From positions 9,425,848-9,489,847 of the forward strand of contig JARUPZ010000005.1 of NCBI GenBank assembly GCA_031213475.1: DNA of 64,000 nucleotides, written 5' to 3'. Positions 49,717 to 61,906 of the stretch are shown in pieces. The notes under the pieces are model-generated. The model saw only the letters and a list, made by a program, of their open reading frames with translations. It made no database searches and had not been told where the DNA came from. Made by a program: the position numbers and the translations under genes. The number at the start of each line of letters is the position of its first letter. Position 1 is the stretch's first letter. The DNA comes from Nereocystis luetkeana. Lineage: Eukaryota > Sar > Phaeophyceae > Laminariales > Laminariaceae.

Positions 49717-50369
49717 GGCACCGGTTCAGCTGATGAGTGGATTTTGCGTTCCTACTTTATGCCGTCCCCCGTAATAGCACGGTCGTTTGTTTCGGTTTTT
49801 GGTTGTTATATTCACGGGGTGTGGGGGGGGACAACAACTTGACACCGCTGTCAATGAAATTGAGAGGGGTATGGCAGATCCTGCGGCAAGGCCCCCGACT
49901 CGGCCTCGTAAGCGGAGACGGGAACCTACAGTATGCTACTATCGCGCCCTAAAGTACGAAGTGCATACGCTTTTCCCCTGCTTCTCTCCTCGTCTTCTCG
50001 TGTTCTTCCTCTCCGTCCCTTGTCCCGGTCCATTTCCTTTTCTTCGTGTAGCAGTCGCTCGTTCCCTCTTCAGCACGTACGTGTTCCTCTCGCAGCCGAT
50101 TTTGATTATTCGTGCGTCATCTGGATTATGTCTCAAAGTTGGGATTCCCCTTTAGTTTCAAAACATTACATTTTTTTTTGCGTCATCCTGGTGGACTAAT
50201 TCGTTGTGAAATTGTACCCGGCACGTTGGAATTCCCTTTGCTCACGCTGCTCCATTCTATGGGATGGTTTTGTTTTTTTTCTGCCTCGCAGCCTGTGACC
50301 TCAGAATGTTGGTCTCTCTAGGGCGAAGAAATCAGGACGGACACTTGTGTGTCGTTGTCTGCTCCCCGT

Positions 50370-50686
50370 AGGCTGCGGATGTCCACCCGGCTGTCGCCTT
50401 GCAAGTTATTGAGGTGTGGGAGTGGGCTGTCAAGCGCCGCATTTTTTTTATCCATTTAACGATGTTTCCCGGTGTATGTGGCGCCCTCCTGAGTTTGTGT
50501 GCATTCACATACACAACCCTTCAAGGTGGGCCGTTAATAGTGCCATGGTATCCCCGATCCCCCTTGATGGTTGTGGAGGCGTTACTATTTATTGTTCCTC
50601 TCGGGAGAGGAACACTTGCCCTCCTGTTCAAAGGCATCTGGAGAGGCAAGGAGCTTTGTAATACGATGAGCGACACGTGCGAGTGA
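50370..50686 (+). CDS. Exon-like ORF with two hydrophobic segments, unidentified
   Basis: Following GCTCCCCGTAG|GC the frame reads AADVHPAVALQVIEVWEWAV and includes two hydrophobic stretches (HLTMFPGVCGALLSLCAF; MVVEALLFIVPLGRGTLALL) before a stop. It could be the last exon of a membrane protein on the plus strand, or chance. No family recognised. Confidence 0.22.
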
Positions 50687-50867
50687 TCAAGTGTAACCAG
50701 AGCCAACCTGAAAAGCGGGCGGGCTTGCCCCATACTGCCTAACCGTATTCTGCTACCTAGCCAAGGCTGCGTATTCTTCATAGCGTACTGATGCCATACA
50801 TCTGATGGAAAACATGTTGCGAACATCATGCATGATTTGTATGAAAGTAGACTTTTAGATGAAAATT

Positions 50868-51500
50868 GTCGCGGTACTCGTAGTGTGTATGGAATGTGGA
50901 AGTCGTACGAGTAGTACAGCTGAATATGAAGGAATGTTTACAGCATTGCTCGACAGGCAAGATGTACATTCGAATTATTGGCAATCGATGAGACGACAGC
51001 TTACGCTATGGTGAATGTAGTTCAAGATAGACCAAACATTGCGTTAATCGTAGTGTGTATGGAAAGTGGAAGTTATAGTATACTTCGAAGTATGAGTTAA
51101 TGTATATAATATTGCTCGAAAGGCAAGATATACATTCGAAGTGTTGGCAAATCAATGAGATGACAGCTGATGTTATGGTGAATGTAGTTCAAGATAACCA
51201 AAATATTGCGTTAATCGTAGTGTGTATGGAAAGTGGAAGTTATAGTATGTGAATGGATGCGCACAGTCGCTGCTCGAAAAGGCGAGGTATACACTCGCAC
51301 TCTCCATCCGTTTAGGGTGTATACTTCGAAGTATAATACACGACACGTGCAACATATTGTACAGACTCTAGTAGTGAAATGTTGAAGTGTTGTTTTTTTT
51401 AACGAAATGCTACCACGATGGCACCGCCGTGATATATCATTGGCAATCAATGTGATGACATCTCATGTTATGGGAACTGTGGTTCAAGATAGCCCGAACA
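50868..51500 (+). repeat. Degenerate ~168-bp tandem array
   Basis: At least three units share GTGAATGTAGTTCAAGATA, ATTGCGTTAATCGTAGTGTG, GGAAAGTGGAAGTTATAGTA and CGAAAGGCAAGATATACATT. A final diverged piece near 51430-51490 keeps only the TTCAAGATAGCCC end. No ORF is preserved across units. Confidence 0.8.
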
Positions 51501-51914
51501 AGGTGGGAGAGGCTCCGTGATGTTAAGGGTGACAATATGTCAGGCAAAAAGATGGGTCGATGAGTGTGGGCGAACACGGCACCCGCGCGCAGCTTTCCTG
51601 ATGCAAGGTTGTCACTATAGTCTTCCAAACAAAGATACTTTAATGTAGGCAAGTGATCAACGCTCTTCGCAGACGCGGACTGGGATTCCTCGCCGAGCGT
51701 ACCGAGCAGAACCACCAGACCTCCTAGGCACCGTCGCGAGCGCGTGGCTGCGGCTTTCTCGAGCTGGGGTTTATCAGCCGCAATAAAATGAGAAATAAAA
51801 ACTGGGTCTAAAAAAAATGTAAGAGTACTCGTACCCTTCTGAGGGGTACCCGAAAGAGATAATTATACCCCAGAGGTACGATTTACTTGCAGAGCTTTAC
51901 TATTAAGGGAAACA

Positions 51915-52470
51915 CAGCAGTAATACCAGGACCAAATATGCTTACAGTAGTAGTAAAAATACTGGAACATATACTGTAGTTTTTTGTGCATATGATGGGT
52001 CCTGTCGATTGCTATGGTGTCTCGTAGTAATCAGGACCAAATATTCTTACTAAAAATATTGCAGCAATATGTAGGTTATTTACCGAAGCATTCGAGAGTG
52101 GGTGTTGAAGATAGCGACCAGCACAATGGTTGGTGCATTCGGTATTTATCAACCATTTGAGCGTGAGCGCCCAGCAGTGCGGGTATAGGAAGGATGGTAC
52201 TGCGCCCGTGCCGTACGACTCTCCTTGCACCAACCATCGTTAGTCGGGCACCAACCATTGTTTCACCCCCCGATGACGACTGTACAGGCCGTTGCTGCAA
52301 TCGTCAGTCTGTATCGCCCAGTTTCCTTCCCCTCCGAAAACCCCAAGATAATTGACAAGTTCCGATATCTCAACCATTTAGCACTGCACTTTCCCATTGT
52401 TAGGACAACTTAGTCACAATCTGAGTACTTTATCCCCAAAACAGGACTGCGCTTCTATTAATAGAAGGTT
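51915..52470. repeat. Decayed pieces of MITE families 1 and 2
   Basis: CAGGACCAAATATGCTTAC and CAGGACCAAATATTCTTACT are degenerate family 1 halves (about 51928 and 52031). CTTTATCCCCAAAACAGGAC, then TGCGCTTCTA (about 52430-52460), is a family 2 half. Beyond these, 47.97-54.63 kb contains no gene I can support except the two weak ORFs listed. Confidence 0.45.
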
Positions 52471-53084
52471 TAACCAACAAGTCCGATTGCTATTATTAAT
52501 AATAGCTATTGGCAAGTCCGGTCGTTCTAGCTACACTCTTACATAGCAGGTCCGATTTCTAGGCTATCTAGCAGGTCCAATTTCTGTGACTGTTACAAGA
52601 CGCAAGTCAGCCCTTCCTTGCTGCACAAGGATCGCACCATCTCAGTGTCAGTCGGAAGGATGGTGCAAGGGGCAGCTTCAAGGGGCAGATAGCTTCGTGC
52701 GACATCGTCAGGTTATGCCTCTCGGCACGGAACAGCAGGATGGACATCTATACAGTAGTACTCAAAATATAACCCGGAATTTTTGCGTACTACCAGTGCT
52801 GTTTTACCTACCCGGTCGGTTAAAAAAAATAACCGGGAATAAAACAATTACGGACACCACGGTTGCACGCCTCGAGCAGATCGTCGATCCCTACTTGATG
52901 ATCCACCGGGTAGATCTTGCAGGGAAGATGAAGTCCTGATCTATGTGATCTGTGTGATCTACGAGGGCAGCTCACGTTACCGGGTGGGAAGCGTATGGCC
53001 TGCATATGGTCTTGGGGGTCGATACGTGCCATGTATACAGATAGATCGAGTACACCATCGTACAGCGACAGGTTAGGATCTTCG

Positions 53085-53150
53085 CAGACGATCTAGGTAA
53101 TCTACGTAGATGATCTACGGAGATGGATCATCTACGTAGATGGTCTGGAT
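53085..53150. repeat. GATCTACGTAGATGATC palindromic cluster
   Basis: Overlapping words such as ATCTACGTAGAT and ATGATCTACGGAGATGG resemble the 25.4-kb palindromic repeat. Confidence 0.6.
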
Positions 53151-53994
53151 TATTCCAGTAGATCGCGTTGTGTCCGACGTGTTAATGCTGCCATCCCTGG
53201 CATAGAACAAGATGACGCGACACACTTGAAGGCTTTGCGCGCCCTGTAATCCTTACCTGGTAATTTTTTCCATGTCTGCACAAGGCAAAAATTTGGAAGA
53301 AAAGCAGAATCGACAGCTGTAGGTGGTTTCTTAAAAGGTCTGACTCCTTGCAAGAAAGAAGTTCGTTTCTTCCGAAAATTCACAGCGAAAACAGCTGCAC
53401 GGACTTACCAGGTGACGTTTCAACGTGCCATGTAAGGTTCTGCGGTCGTGGTCGTAATCACGGCCGCCTAATGCTCCTGAAATACAACACACAATGTCGT
53501 ACCCCGTACGCTTGTTCGAGACCCAAAACCTGGACCACTTTGTCTCGCCCCCCCATAACGGTTGAAATTCTGTCAACATAAAAAGACAAACTCCAACTGG
53601 AGGGGGTGGGGGGGCGGGGGGGGAAACAAGCGAAAAAAAAAAACAAAAGGGGAAACAAAAACAAACAAAAACGTATCCACCCTAGAAATTAGTTCCAGCG
53701 CCGGAGACGACGGCCAAGTGCCTCGCGCACCCAAAAATGGCTGCACGCGGAGACAAGAAAAACCGCACCCACCCTCCTCTAGGGGGAGAGCGGTTGCGCG
53801 TGATCCCCCCTCCGGTGCAATCAAAACAGCTGATTGGTAAATACCCGATGCGATAAAACCAATAAAAACGCGTTGAATGCTCCCCATCCTCCTCTCCCCC
53901 TGTAGCGACCGGCAGGCGAGCGAGGTCATCATCGGGATGATTCCGAAACAAAAAAAAAAATCCGCTTCCTCCTTGACGGAATCATCCGGCACCT

Positions 53995-54440
53995 ACGGTC
54001 GAATCACGAATCTCGAATTCACCAGATCGCAAACCGCGAATCGCGCATGAGTATCCCGAATCGCGAATCGGGAGTCACGTGTGACAAGCCCAAACTACGA
54101 TATCACGGACGCGCATCACAATTCGTGGATCACCAGTCATCAATCTTGGGACAACGAATCGTTTTATTAATTAATATGTGTCATGATTTACGAATAAAGA
54201 TTCCCGAACCCCGATTCACGAATCCCGCCGGACGAATCACGACTCGCAAATACTCGATCACGAACGTAAAACAAAAAAAAACACGAATCGGGGATCACAA
54301 GAAGCCATATTGTGAAGAGCCGACTCTCGAAATCACCAGTCACAAATCAAATCACGAGTCGGGAATCACTAGAATGCATATCGCCAGGAGCAAGAACGAC
54401 GAATCTCTCATCACCATTCCCGACAAAAATCACGAATCAC
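53995..54440 (+). repeat. Degenerate CGAATCACGAATC satellite
   Basis: About 30 irregular copies of an octamer close to CACGAATC fill this interval downstream of the SPRYD7-type gene. Confidence 0.75.
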
Positions 54441-54634
54441 TGAACCCAAAGCCACGAACTCTACTCACGAACTGCCAGAAAAAAAATTAAAGGACTATCC
54501 AATCTAGAAAACACCAAAACCGTGAAAAATAACAAAACTAAAGACACTAAAATACAGTACGTATTTTACCGACTCACTACGCATTTTTTCCCTTTTTTTT
54601 TTTTTCGAAAAATCGCTAAACCAAATATCCCCCG

Positions 54635-57600
54635 TCACATCATGTCTTGGCCTACGACTAACGCCTGGCATTTTCGAGGCGGTCGATGCGCGAGCGCCTC
54701 CCCGCCAAACACGACGCTAACCGCCGCGCCCCCTGTCACTCCCACCGCCGGGTACACCGTGCCTCGAATTCGCATGACCGCCAGCTCGTCTCCTTGCCCT
54801 AGTGGCTCGCCCCCCGAGGTAAAAAATAGCATGGGAAGGTCAGTGAAGTCTAAGGCGATCCCTATCACATCGCCCTCCTTGACCTGATGCGAACATTGAC
54901 GGGCGAAGCGTGCACGCAACGGCGCGCGGGGGGGGGGGTTACTTATTTGCCACGCATGGCCATGGTATGATATGACCACAGACCATCACATCCCTATACC
55001 TACAACGCCGGGACGGACCGAGTCGGCTTTTCACTTACCAGGCAAACATAGCAGGAGGGGGGGGGGGGGGGGTGAGGGCATTTGTTGGGTATGTCGTATG
55101 TACCTACGGGTATCAGCCGTACTGGAGGCTTACGCATGCGCACAGGGAGGGGGGGGGGGGTGTACTCGATAGGAGATACAAGGCGCTTCGCTCCGCGGGC
55201 GGCCTACGCCGCCCACTACGCTCGCTCAGGAAGGAAAAAAGTACATCAAATTATGCGAAGCGAAGAGAGGTCCACGATTGAGTTTAGTGTTTTCAAGGAT
55301 CGTAATCGCAAACCGGCGACTTGATAATGCCAAGAGTCCCGCCGCCATGCTTCAGGAAAAAGCAGCTCCGACGTCAGCTTGGATGCCACATATACGCTTC
55401 GCGTCGCGGATGTCGTACGTACGTACATACACCCCAGGTAGGGTACTACTGTCTGTACTTATTTTCTTCTTTCGATATGCTCAATGTCTGCACTGTACCT
55501 GGTATGTACGAAGAAAGCGAAAGCACAGCACGGCACAGCAGCAAAAACCATGAAAATGAAACCGAAAACTCGGAAAGGAAAAAAAATCCCCGTCCCCTCT
55601 CGTGTAATATTTTTCTGCCTGATTGGAACACCTTACACCCGGGTCGAAAAGAAGAAAAGAAAAAATCGCAGAGAAGAGCTTCTCTCTCAGCCTCGTACGC
55701 CGCCCACCCCTCTCGCGACCACCTCGCTACCGATTCGGTCCGGGTAAAGCTTTTATCACTCTCTGCCACAATCAGCCCCGTCGCCCGCCCCGCGTGAAGC
55801 CCGGTGCTCACCGTGGCCTTCGTTCGCCAGCTCGATAACGTTGGTGTTCAAACTGCACACCTCCCTCTTTCAACTTCAGCGTGGTCGCAAAAATAAGCAC
55901 CGCTTGAATATTATCTTGCCCTCCCGTACGACCTTTATAAACTCGTACATGCTCTATCAACAATCATAAATCGAATCCAGACAAAGCCCGTTCATGCATC
56001 CCTCGTGTCTCGAGGCACACGCGACGCCTAGGCACGAAAGCGGCGACCGCGCTCCTTGCAACCCCCCCTCTACCCGCCAGCACCCGCTGGCACCCGTGAC
56101 GGTGCCGGGTCCTCCCGCGATGCCGTGCTCGGAGAACACGCACGCACACGAAACGAAAGAAGAAAAAAAGAAGAAATGACCGAGAAAACAAAGTACTGCT
56201 GGAAAGGTCCGGCAAGTAATGAAAGGAGGCGGTTTGGAAGTGGGAGCTCTGAGAGGCCAGGGAGGCACCAACCGAGCACGCTCAGGGGTTGTGATCTAAG
56301 TATGTAGTTCTATGTACTCGATTTATGCATGGCCGTAGTCGTATGACCATAGACCCTCGCATCCCTACAATGCCGGGACGGAGCACGTCGGGTTTTCACC
56401 GACCAGGCAGACATTGTTTGCACCAAGCGCGAAGCGCCGTGAGGTCTTCGGCGAGTAGCATGAACGGTGAGCTGCATCCTACTAAGAACCGCTTGAGAGG
56501 CGTATTTTCTTGCGTATGGATGACTAGCATCAATGAATTGATTTAATTTCTGGTGTGGCCAGCTTCCAGAGACAGCAATGAATGGGGTTACCATGTAACT
56601 GCCTCGTGGGTGCCTCACCATATACACACTACGTGAAACGATCATCCCCCTAGGCCGGGGGGGGGGGGTGTTCGGCGTGATACACCAACCAACCAGCCGA
56701 CTCGCTTGCATCGAAAGGGAGTGGAGGGGCTGGGAATTTCCACGAGGCGTGTGGTTTCGCTATGGTAGGGATTGCAAATAAGCCGCCCTATTCACTGTTA
56801 TTTTTTTTTTCCAAAATTTCCAAATCTCCAAATTCACCGCCAAATGGCTCTTTGCTGGCCAATAGGAGAAAAATGTCTTCAAAAAAAAAAAAAAAAAAAC
56901 AGTAAACAAAAAAGATGGAAAAGTTGGAAGAAAAAACAATCATGGAACAAGACCAGGCGTTATAATTTGGAGGTGGCGCTCTTAAAATATGGATGACTGA
57001 CGGGGGGGGGGGGGTCCTGAACTGAACTGAGTTGAAAATTACCCAATGTCACTGGAACATTATTTGTGTTTTACACCGTTATTTTTCATACCTTACCTAC
57101 AGTGGACCATGGGATCGATTGTTAACCGGGTTGCACCTTCTATTCGGTACCCAACACCGGTATACCGTACCGTATTCCGTACACATTAGAGCTTCCTCGC
57201 GCAAAAAAAATAGACAAGTGCGTACAGATAGGCTGGCCACCCGCTAATTATACAAAATGGTTCGTATCCCCCACGTTACTCTCGCCCAAGGGGGAAGGGT
57301 CACCGACACGATCTATATACGGCACGCGACATTTATCATGTGTTTTGAGAATTTGGGGACTCGAGCATTTCAGGCTGGTGGGTTCTTATTCTTCAATTCA
57401 AGAATTTGCAGCTAGAAGCATTTGTGCTGAGCGAGGGCTGCTGCCCTAAATCATATAGAATAGCCTCCAAGAACCCATGCCCATGCTCGACGTTGACACC
57501 ACAAAAAGCCGCGAGACTTGGCCGGAACAGGAGATTCTTAACTGCTGCCGCGTATCATTTTGTGTCCCTCCGTCGCGAAATCAGCGAACCACACACGTGC

Positions 57601-60600
57601 AACTTCTATGCATCTGGTATGACCTTATTTACACGAGAGGGGATATTAGTAAGAGTTTATCGCGTCCCTCCGAACATTCATTTACAGCACGCGCGACCGA
57701 AGCATCACACGCGGCCTGCAAACATGAAATGATTCGAAGAAACGATCGACCTCGCTCGTAGCCGATGAAGGCGTCTGCCCCTCTAGATTTCGACCACCAC
57801 AAGGCGTACGGTACATCCATCCCCAAAACGCAAAACGCACGACCTACAGTGAAACAGAGCACATCCCAAAAACAGATCAAAACTCATAGCCCACACCCCG
57901 TCGAAACAAAAACGCCAAACACAAAGGGAGAGGGAAACGGGGAGTAAAAATGATACCATGGGTATTCACGAGCACGTGTATAGGCGAAACTTGAAGCAAC
58001 GGCAACGGGGGACATTTGGGAGCCATCCCCGAAAACCGACATCCAACCCTGCCTCCTATCACCCGAAACCCCAGGCCTGAAATCCGGGGAATGACTCACA
58101 AACGTACCCATAGCCGTGATGAATATCTCGCCTACATACATACGTACAGTAGTTCTTCCTCACTACCGCGTCGTTTTCCAGGAAAATCTACTCACCGATC
58201 CCGCGGCGCCTCCGCCGGAGGTGGAAAACCCCCAAGTTTTTTCCCCGTCTCCCAGCTTCGGCTGTCCCAGCAGCACCTCGCTGTCGCCATCTGGGGCGGG
58301 GCGTCGGGAAACCCCCAAGCTGATCGCACCGCCCGGAGGCAGCGATGTAACGGTCGCTTCCCTGAGCAAGGAGGCGGTAACGGGTCAGAGGGGTGGCGGT
58401 GGTGGTGTCACAAGGAGGCTGCAGGTGGTAAGAAGCGACGAACATCTAGCGGTAGGCGTTCACAGAGATACAGTGGCGGTAGTGGTACAAGAACGAAGGT
58501 GAGAAACCCAAATCTATTTACGCCGCGTCAGGAGGAAGCGATGTAGCCGTCGCTTCCCTAAGGAGGGAGGCGGTAGGCGTTCACGGGGGGCGGTGGTGGT
58601 GGTGGTCGTCGTCATGCTATATAAGGACATAGTAGGTGGCAAGGCAACGGAAATCTAATTACGCCGCGTCTGGAGGAAGCGCATGTAACCGTCCCTTCCC
58701 TCAGGAAGGAGGCGGTAGGCGTTCGCGGGGGACGGTGGTGGTGGTCGTGGTACAAGACGGTGATCAACGAACAGCTTCCCTTGGGATGCTTTTCTTTCAC
58801 CAGCTCTGCGGAGCGCAGCTCGGGCTGTACCGGCCGGGGAACACCGTCTGAGGAAGTGCTCACCCTGCTGTGGTACGAGGTGAACCTGTCTGAAGAATAT
58901 TCAGCAGTCTGCCACGCCACACACGGATGGGTGCACGAAGCACCCCCAATGCACTACAGGTCGCTTGGTGGCATTACTACCGGTAGGACTATCAGTAGTG
59001 GCAGTCTGGTTGGTGGCATCACTATGGTTTGGTGACACCGCTGTACCATGGGCTGGTGGCATCAGGCTCCAATGCCAACGCGACAAAATATAACAAAGGG
59101 GAAACAAAAAAAACGTCCCCGCCCTGGTAATGCCTCCTCACCAGTATGCTGAGTCCTATCGCCGAAGAAGAACCCCCGCCCCCCGCCCGAGCCGTCGAAG
59201 AGGCGATACGCCCGGGACGAAGGGGCGGACAAACGAGAGCATGCGCAGAAAAATATACAGAGCAAGCACGGGGCAAGCGCGGAGAAAACAAGAATAGGGT
59301 ACGGAGAAAATGTGGAGAAAATGCAGAGAAACGGTGGAGAAAATGCGGACAACGTTCACGGAAGAAGCACGGAGCGGAGCACGGCAGAGGGGCGGGATAC
59401 AGGGATTCATGGCTCGCTGGGTATTGCTACGTTCCAAGGCTGTGCTTAGCAGGGGATATACCCTGGAGGTACCCGGGTACCTACCCGAGTGAGGTACACG
59501 GGTATCTACCCGAGTGATACCCGGAAAAGGCCGAGCGGGTACCCGGGTTTACCCGAGTAAGTCTAACCCGTCAAGTCGGTACCCCGAGTCCCCCAGAGTA
59601 TTCACGCTACAAGTCGGACATATCAGGACCTATCTGATCTATCGAGCTACAGCGGATCATCTAGATCCCAGCCCGCCGTGATGACATGCTGGGCAGGGGC
59701 CGTACAGCACAGGTCTAACCCAGGACACATATCGCAGGCCACGTAGATTACACGGCTTCCATCCTGCAACATGAGCTACTACAATGACTTCAGATCCCAA
59801 AACAGATCAGGACTGTCTGCCGTGATATAGAACTACATACTTAGATCACAACCCCTGAGCGTGCTCGGTTGGTGCCTCCCTGGCCTCTCAGAGCTCCCAC
59901 TTCCAAACCGCCTCCTTTCATTACTTGCCGGACCTTTCCAGCAGTTCTTTGTTTTCTCGGTCCTTTCTCCCTTTTTTCTTCTTTCGTTTCGTGTGCGTGC
60001 GTGTACTCCGAGCACGGCATCGCGGGAGGACCCGGCACCGTCGCGGGTGTCAGCGGGTGCTGGCGGGTAGAGGGGGGGTTGCAAGGAGCGCGGTCGCCGC
60101 TTTCGTGCCTAGGCGTCGCGTGTGCCTCGAGACACGAGGGATGCATGAACGGGCGTTGTCTGGCTTCCATCTACGCTTGTTGATAGAGTATGTACGAGTT
60201 GTAAGGGGCGTTCGGGACTGCAAGATAATATTCAAGCGGTGCTTATTTTTGCGACCACGCTGAAGTTGAAAGAGGGAGGTGTGCAGTTTGAACACCAACG
60301 TTATCGAGCTGGCGAACGACGGCCACGGTGAGCACCGGGCTTCACGCGAGGCGGGCGACGGGGCTGATTGTGGCAGAGTGATAAAAGCTTTACCCGGACC
60401 GAACCGGTAGCGAGGTGGTCGCGAGAGGGGCGGGCGGCGTACGAGGCTGAGAGAGAAGCTCTTCTGTGCGATTTTTTTCTTTTCTTCTTTTTGACCGGGT
60501 GTAAGGTGTTCCAATCAGGCAGAAAAGTATTACACGAGAAGAGGGGACGGGGATTTTTTTTCCTTTCCGAGTTTTCGGTTTCATTTTCATGGGTTTTGCT

Positions 60601-61906
60601 GCTGTGCCGTGTGCTGTGCTTTCGCTTTCTTCGTGCATACGAGTACAGACATAGAGCATATCGAAAGAAGAAAATAAGTACAGACAACAGTAGTATCCTA
60701 CCTGGGGTGTATGTACGTACGTACGACATCCGCGACGCGAAGCGTATGTGCATCCGAGCTGGCGTCGGAGCTGCTTTTTCCTGAAGCATGGCAGCGGGAC
60801 TCTTGGCATTATCAGGTCGCCGGTTTGCAATTACGACCTAAACTCAATCGTGGACCTCTGTCACTTCGCATAATTTGATGTACTTTTTTCCTTCCTGAGC
60901 GAGCGTAGCGGGCGGCGTAGGCCGCCCGCGGAGCGAAGCGCCTTGTGTCTAATACGGGGTACCGAAGTACGGTAAACCCAAAAACCTACCAGGTACCAGG
61001 TACCAGGTATATATTTCCCCATTTTTACGAACAATATTTGGTTATATTTGTTGTCGTCTCCCGTCATAGAACATGGAAACGATCTGAAGATGATCTGTAG
61101 AATATCTGTAAATTATCTACCAGGTGTGTGGATTAGTGTGTCGGCATGTGTGTCTGTGTGTCTCGCGTGGGTCGGTGTGTATGAATTCGTGTGTCGGCAA
61201 CTGCTGCGTGTTTGGAGTGGTGATCCAAACTGGTGCCTGCGTTACGATGCAAGGGGTCGTGCGGCACGAGGCGCGAGCATGACCCTGCCCGTACTGCCTG
61301 CTGGGCTCTCACGCTGCTCGTATATACCTGGTAGACGGTTGACAACACCAGAGCTATCGTTGTCTCGGTCGCTTATGTCGGCGTCGCAAAGGGGGTAACA
61401 GCAGTTAATAGTCGTGCCAGAGGTACACACATCGGCGCGGACACTGGTTGTGCTGGATGTCGACGGGCAGAAAGACCGGCCTAACGTGAAGGACACACAC
61501 ACAGCAGTGCAGGACGTGCATATATGACATTCTGCATTCCTGCGCTGTGCGTTGGTTTGTTTCAAGAGACTTGCCCACAGATAGCACCCACAGCTTCATC
61601 ATATTCTGGCTGAGCACCGGCGCCCATCCAGAGACCGCACAAGCACTCGTGCGCCAGCGGATCAGGCATGCGCCTTCAGTCGCCCCTCTCCTCTCTCTAC
61701 TCTCTTACCTGCTCCACCGGAGCGCAGCCCAGCGCAAGCCCATTCCCGGAGACCCTGCCCCCCTCGACGACAACATCCCTTCCCTTCATCTTGCCGTCCA
61801 TCGTGAAGGGTGTTCTCGAAGCTCCGCCTAGCTCGACCCCGGAATTTCCTCCGCTGCCCACCCCGCTCCCGAGCACTACCCGCATGATGCTCTCGCAGCA
61901 CCCCAT
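54635..61906 (-). CDS. SPRYD7-type SPRY-domain gene; first and last exons recognised
   Basis: First exon 61709-61906 encodes MGCCESIMRV and, after a variable linker, MKGRDVVVEGGRVSGNGLAL then GCAPVEQ, ending at CAG|GTAAG. Last exon 54635-54883, after CATCAG, encodes VKEGDVIGIALDF, then MRIRGTVYPAVGV, to a stop. Both align with the two ends of human SPRYD7 (DVVIVKNGRRICGTGG...SAPLHQ and QEGDVVGI...GIRGTVYPVVYVD), in the same order and phase. I could not find the middle exon (the YFE...GIWGIGVA part, about 60 codons) in the 6.8 kb between. The N-terminal MGCC could be lipid-modified (Gly2 myristoylation, Cys palmitoylation). Either the middle exon is small and diverged, or the gene is broken. 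The intron region holds two inverted 1.13-kb repeats and other elements. The function of SPRYD7 is poorly known; SPRY domains usually bind proteins. Confidence 0.72.
54926..55048 (-). repeat. Family 3 terminal fragment in the SPRYD7-type gene
   Basis: It reads inverted (GGCCATGGTATGATATGACC, CGCCGGGACGGACC) and has a poly-G run on its left, the complement of the poly-C end. Confidence 0.6.
55150..56645 (-). repeat. Family 3 copy D, interrupted by a 1.13-kb insertion
   Basis: The left piece, poly-G plus TGTACTCGATAGGAGAT (to 55177), and the right piece, GTACTCGATTTATGCATGG onward (56314 to about 56645), are contiguous in family 3 copy A. The 1.13-kb repeat lies exactly between them. Confidence 0.7.
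55178..56313 (+). repeat. 1.13-kb repeat, left copy of an inverted pair
   Basis: It starts ACAAGGCGCTTCGCTCCGCG and ends AGTATGTAGTTCTAT. The same sequence occurs inverted at 59827-60946 with scattered differences. The first ~50 bp contain a small palindrome (GGGCGGCCTACGCCGCCC). ORFs in it (for example 55321-55797) differ between copies and are probably not genes. The class of element is unknown. Confidence 0.85.
58310..58770 (+). repeat. Three direct repeats of ~140-200 bp (GGAGGAAGCGATGTAACCGT)
   Basis: Units start near 58325, 58520 and 58665. Each contains GGAGG(C/A)AGCGATGTA, TCGCTTCCCT, GGAGGCGGTA and a GGTGG run. The first unit lies in an ORF of normal composition (58116-58502), so a decayed coding origin is possible. 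Confidence 0.65.
59445..59575 (+). repeat. TACCCGGGTACCTACCCGAG repeat
   Basis: About five irregular units rich in the palindromes CCCGGG and GGTACC lie between the inverted 1.13-kb repeats. Confidence 0.7.
59827..60946 (-). repeat. 1.13-kb repeat, right copy of an inverted pair
   Basis: It is the reverse complement of 55178-56313. At the position where the left copy has TGTACCTGGTATGT this copy has a plain TA (CGTATGC on the complementary strand). No flanking duplication was recognised. Confidence 0.85.
60951..61067. mobile_element. Decayed MITE family 1 copy with three CCAGGTA units
   Basis: AATACGGGGTACC to GTCTCCCGTCATA, with the family centre AAAAACCTA...TATATTT split by three CCAGGTA units in tandem. 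Confidence 0.7.

Noticed and set aside
55321-55797. 158-codon ORF repeated in the inverted copy at 60390-60830
   Set aside because: Its presence in both copies reflects the duplicated DNA. The reading frames are not maintained identically and the sequence is low complexity.
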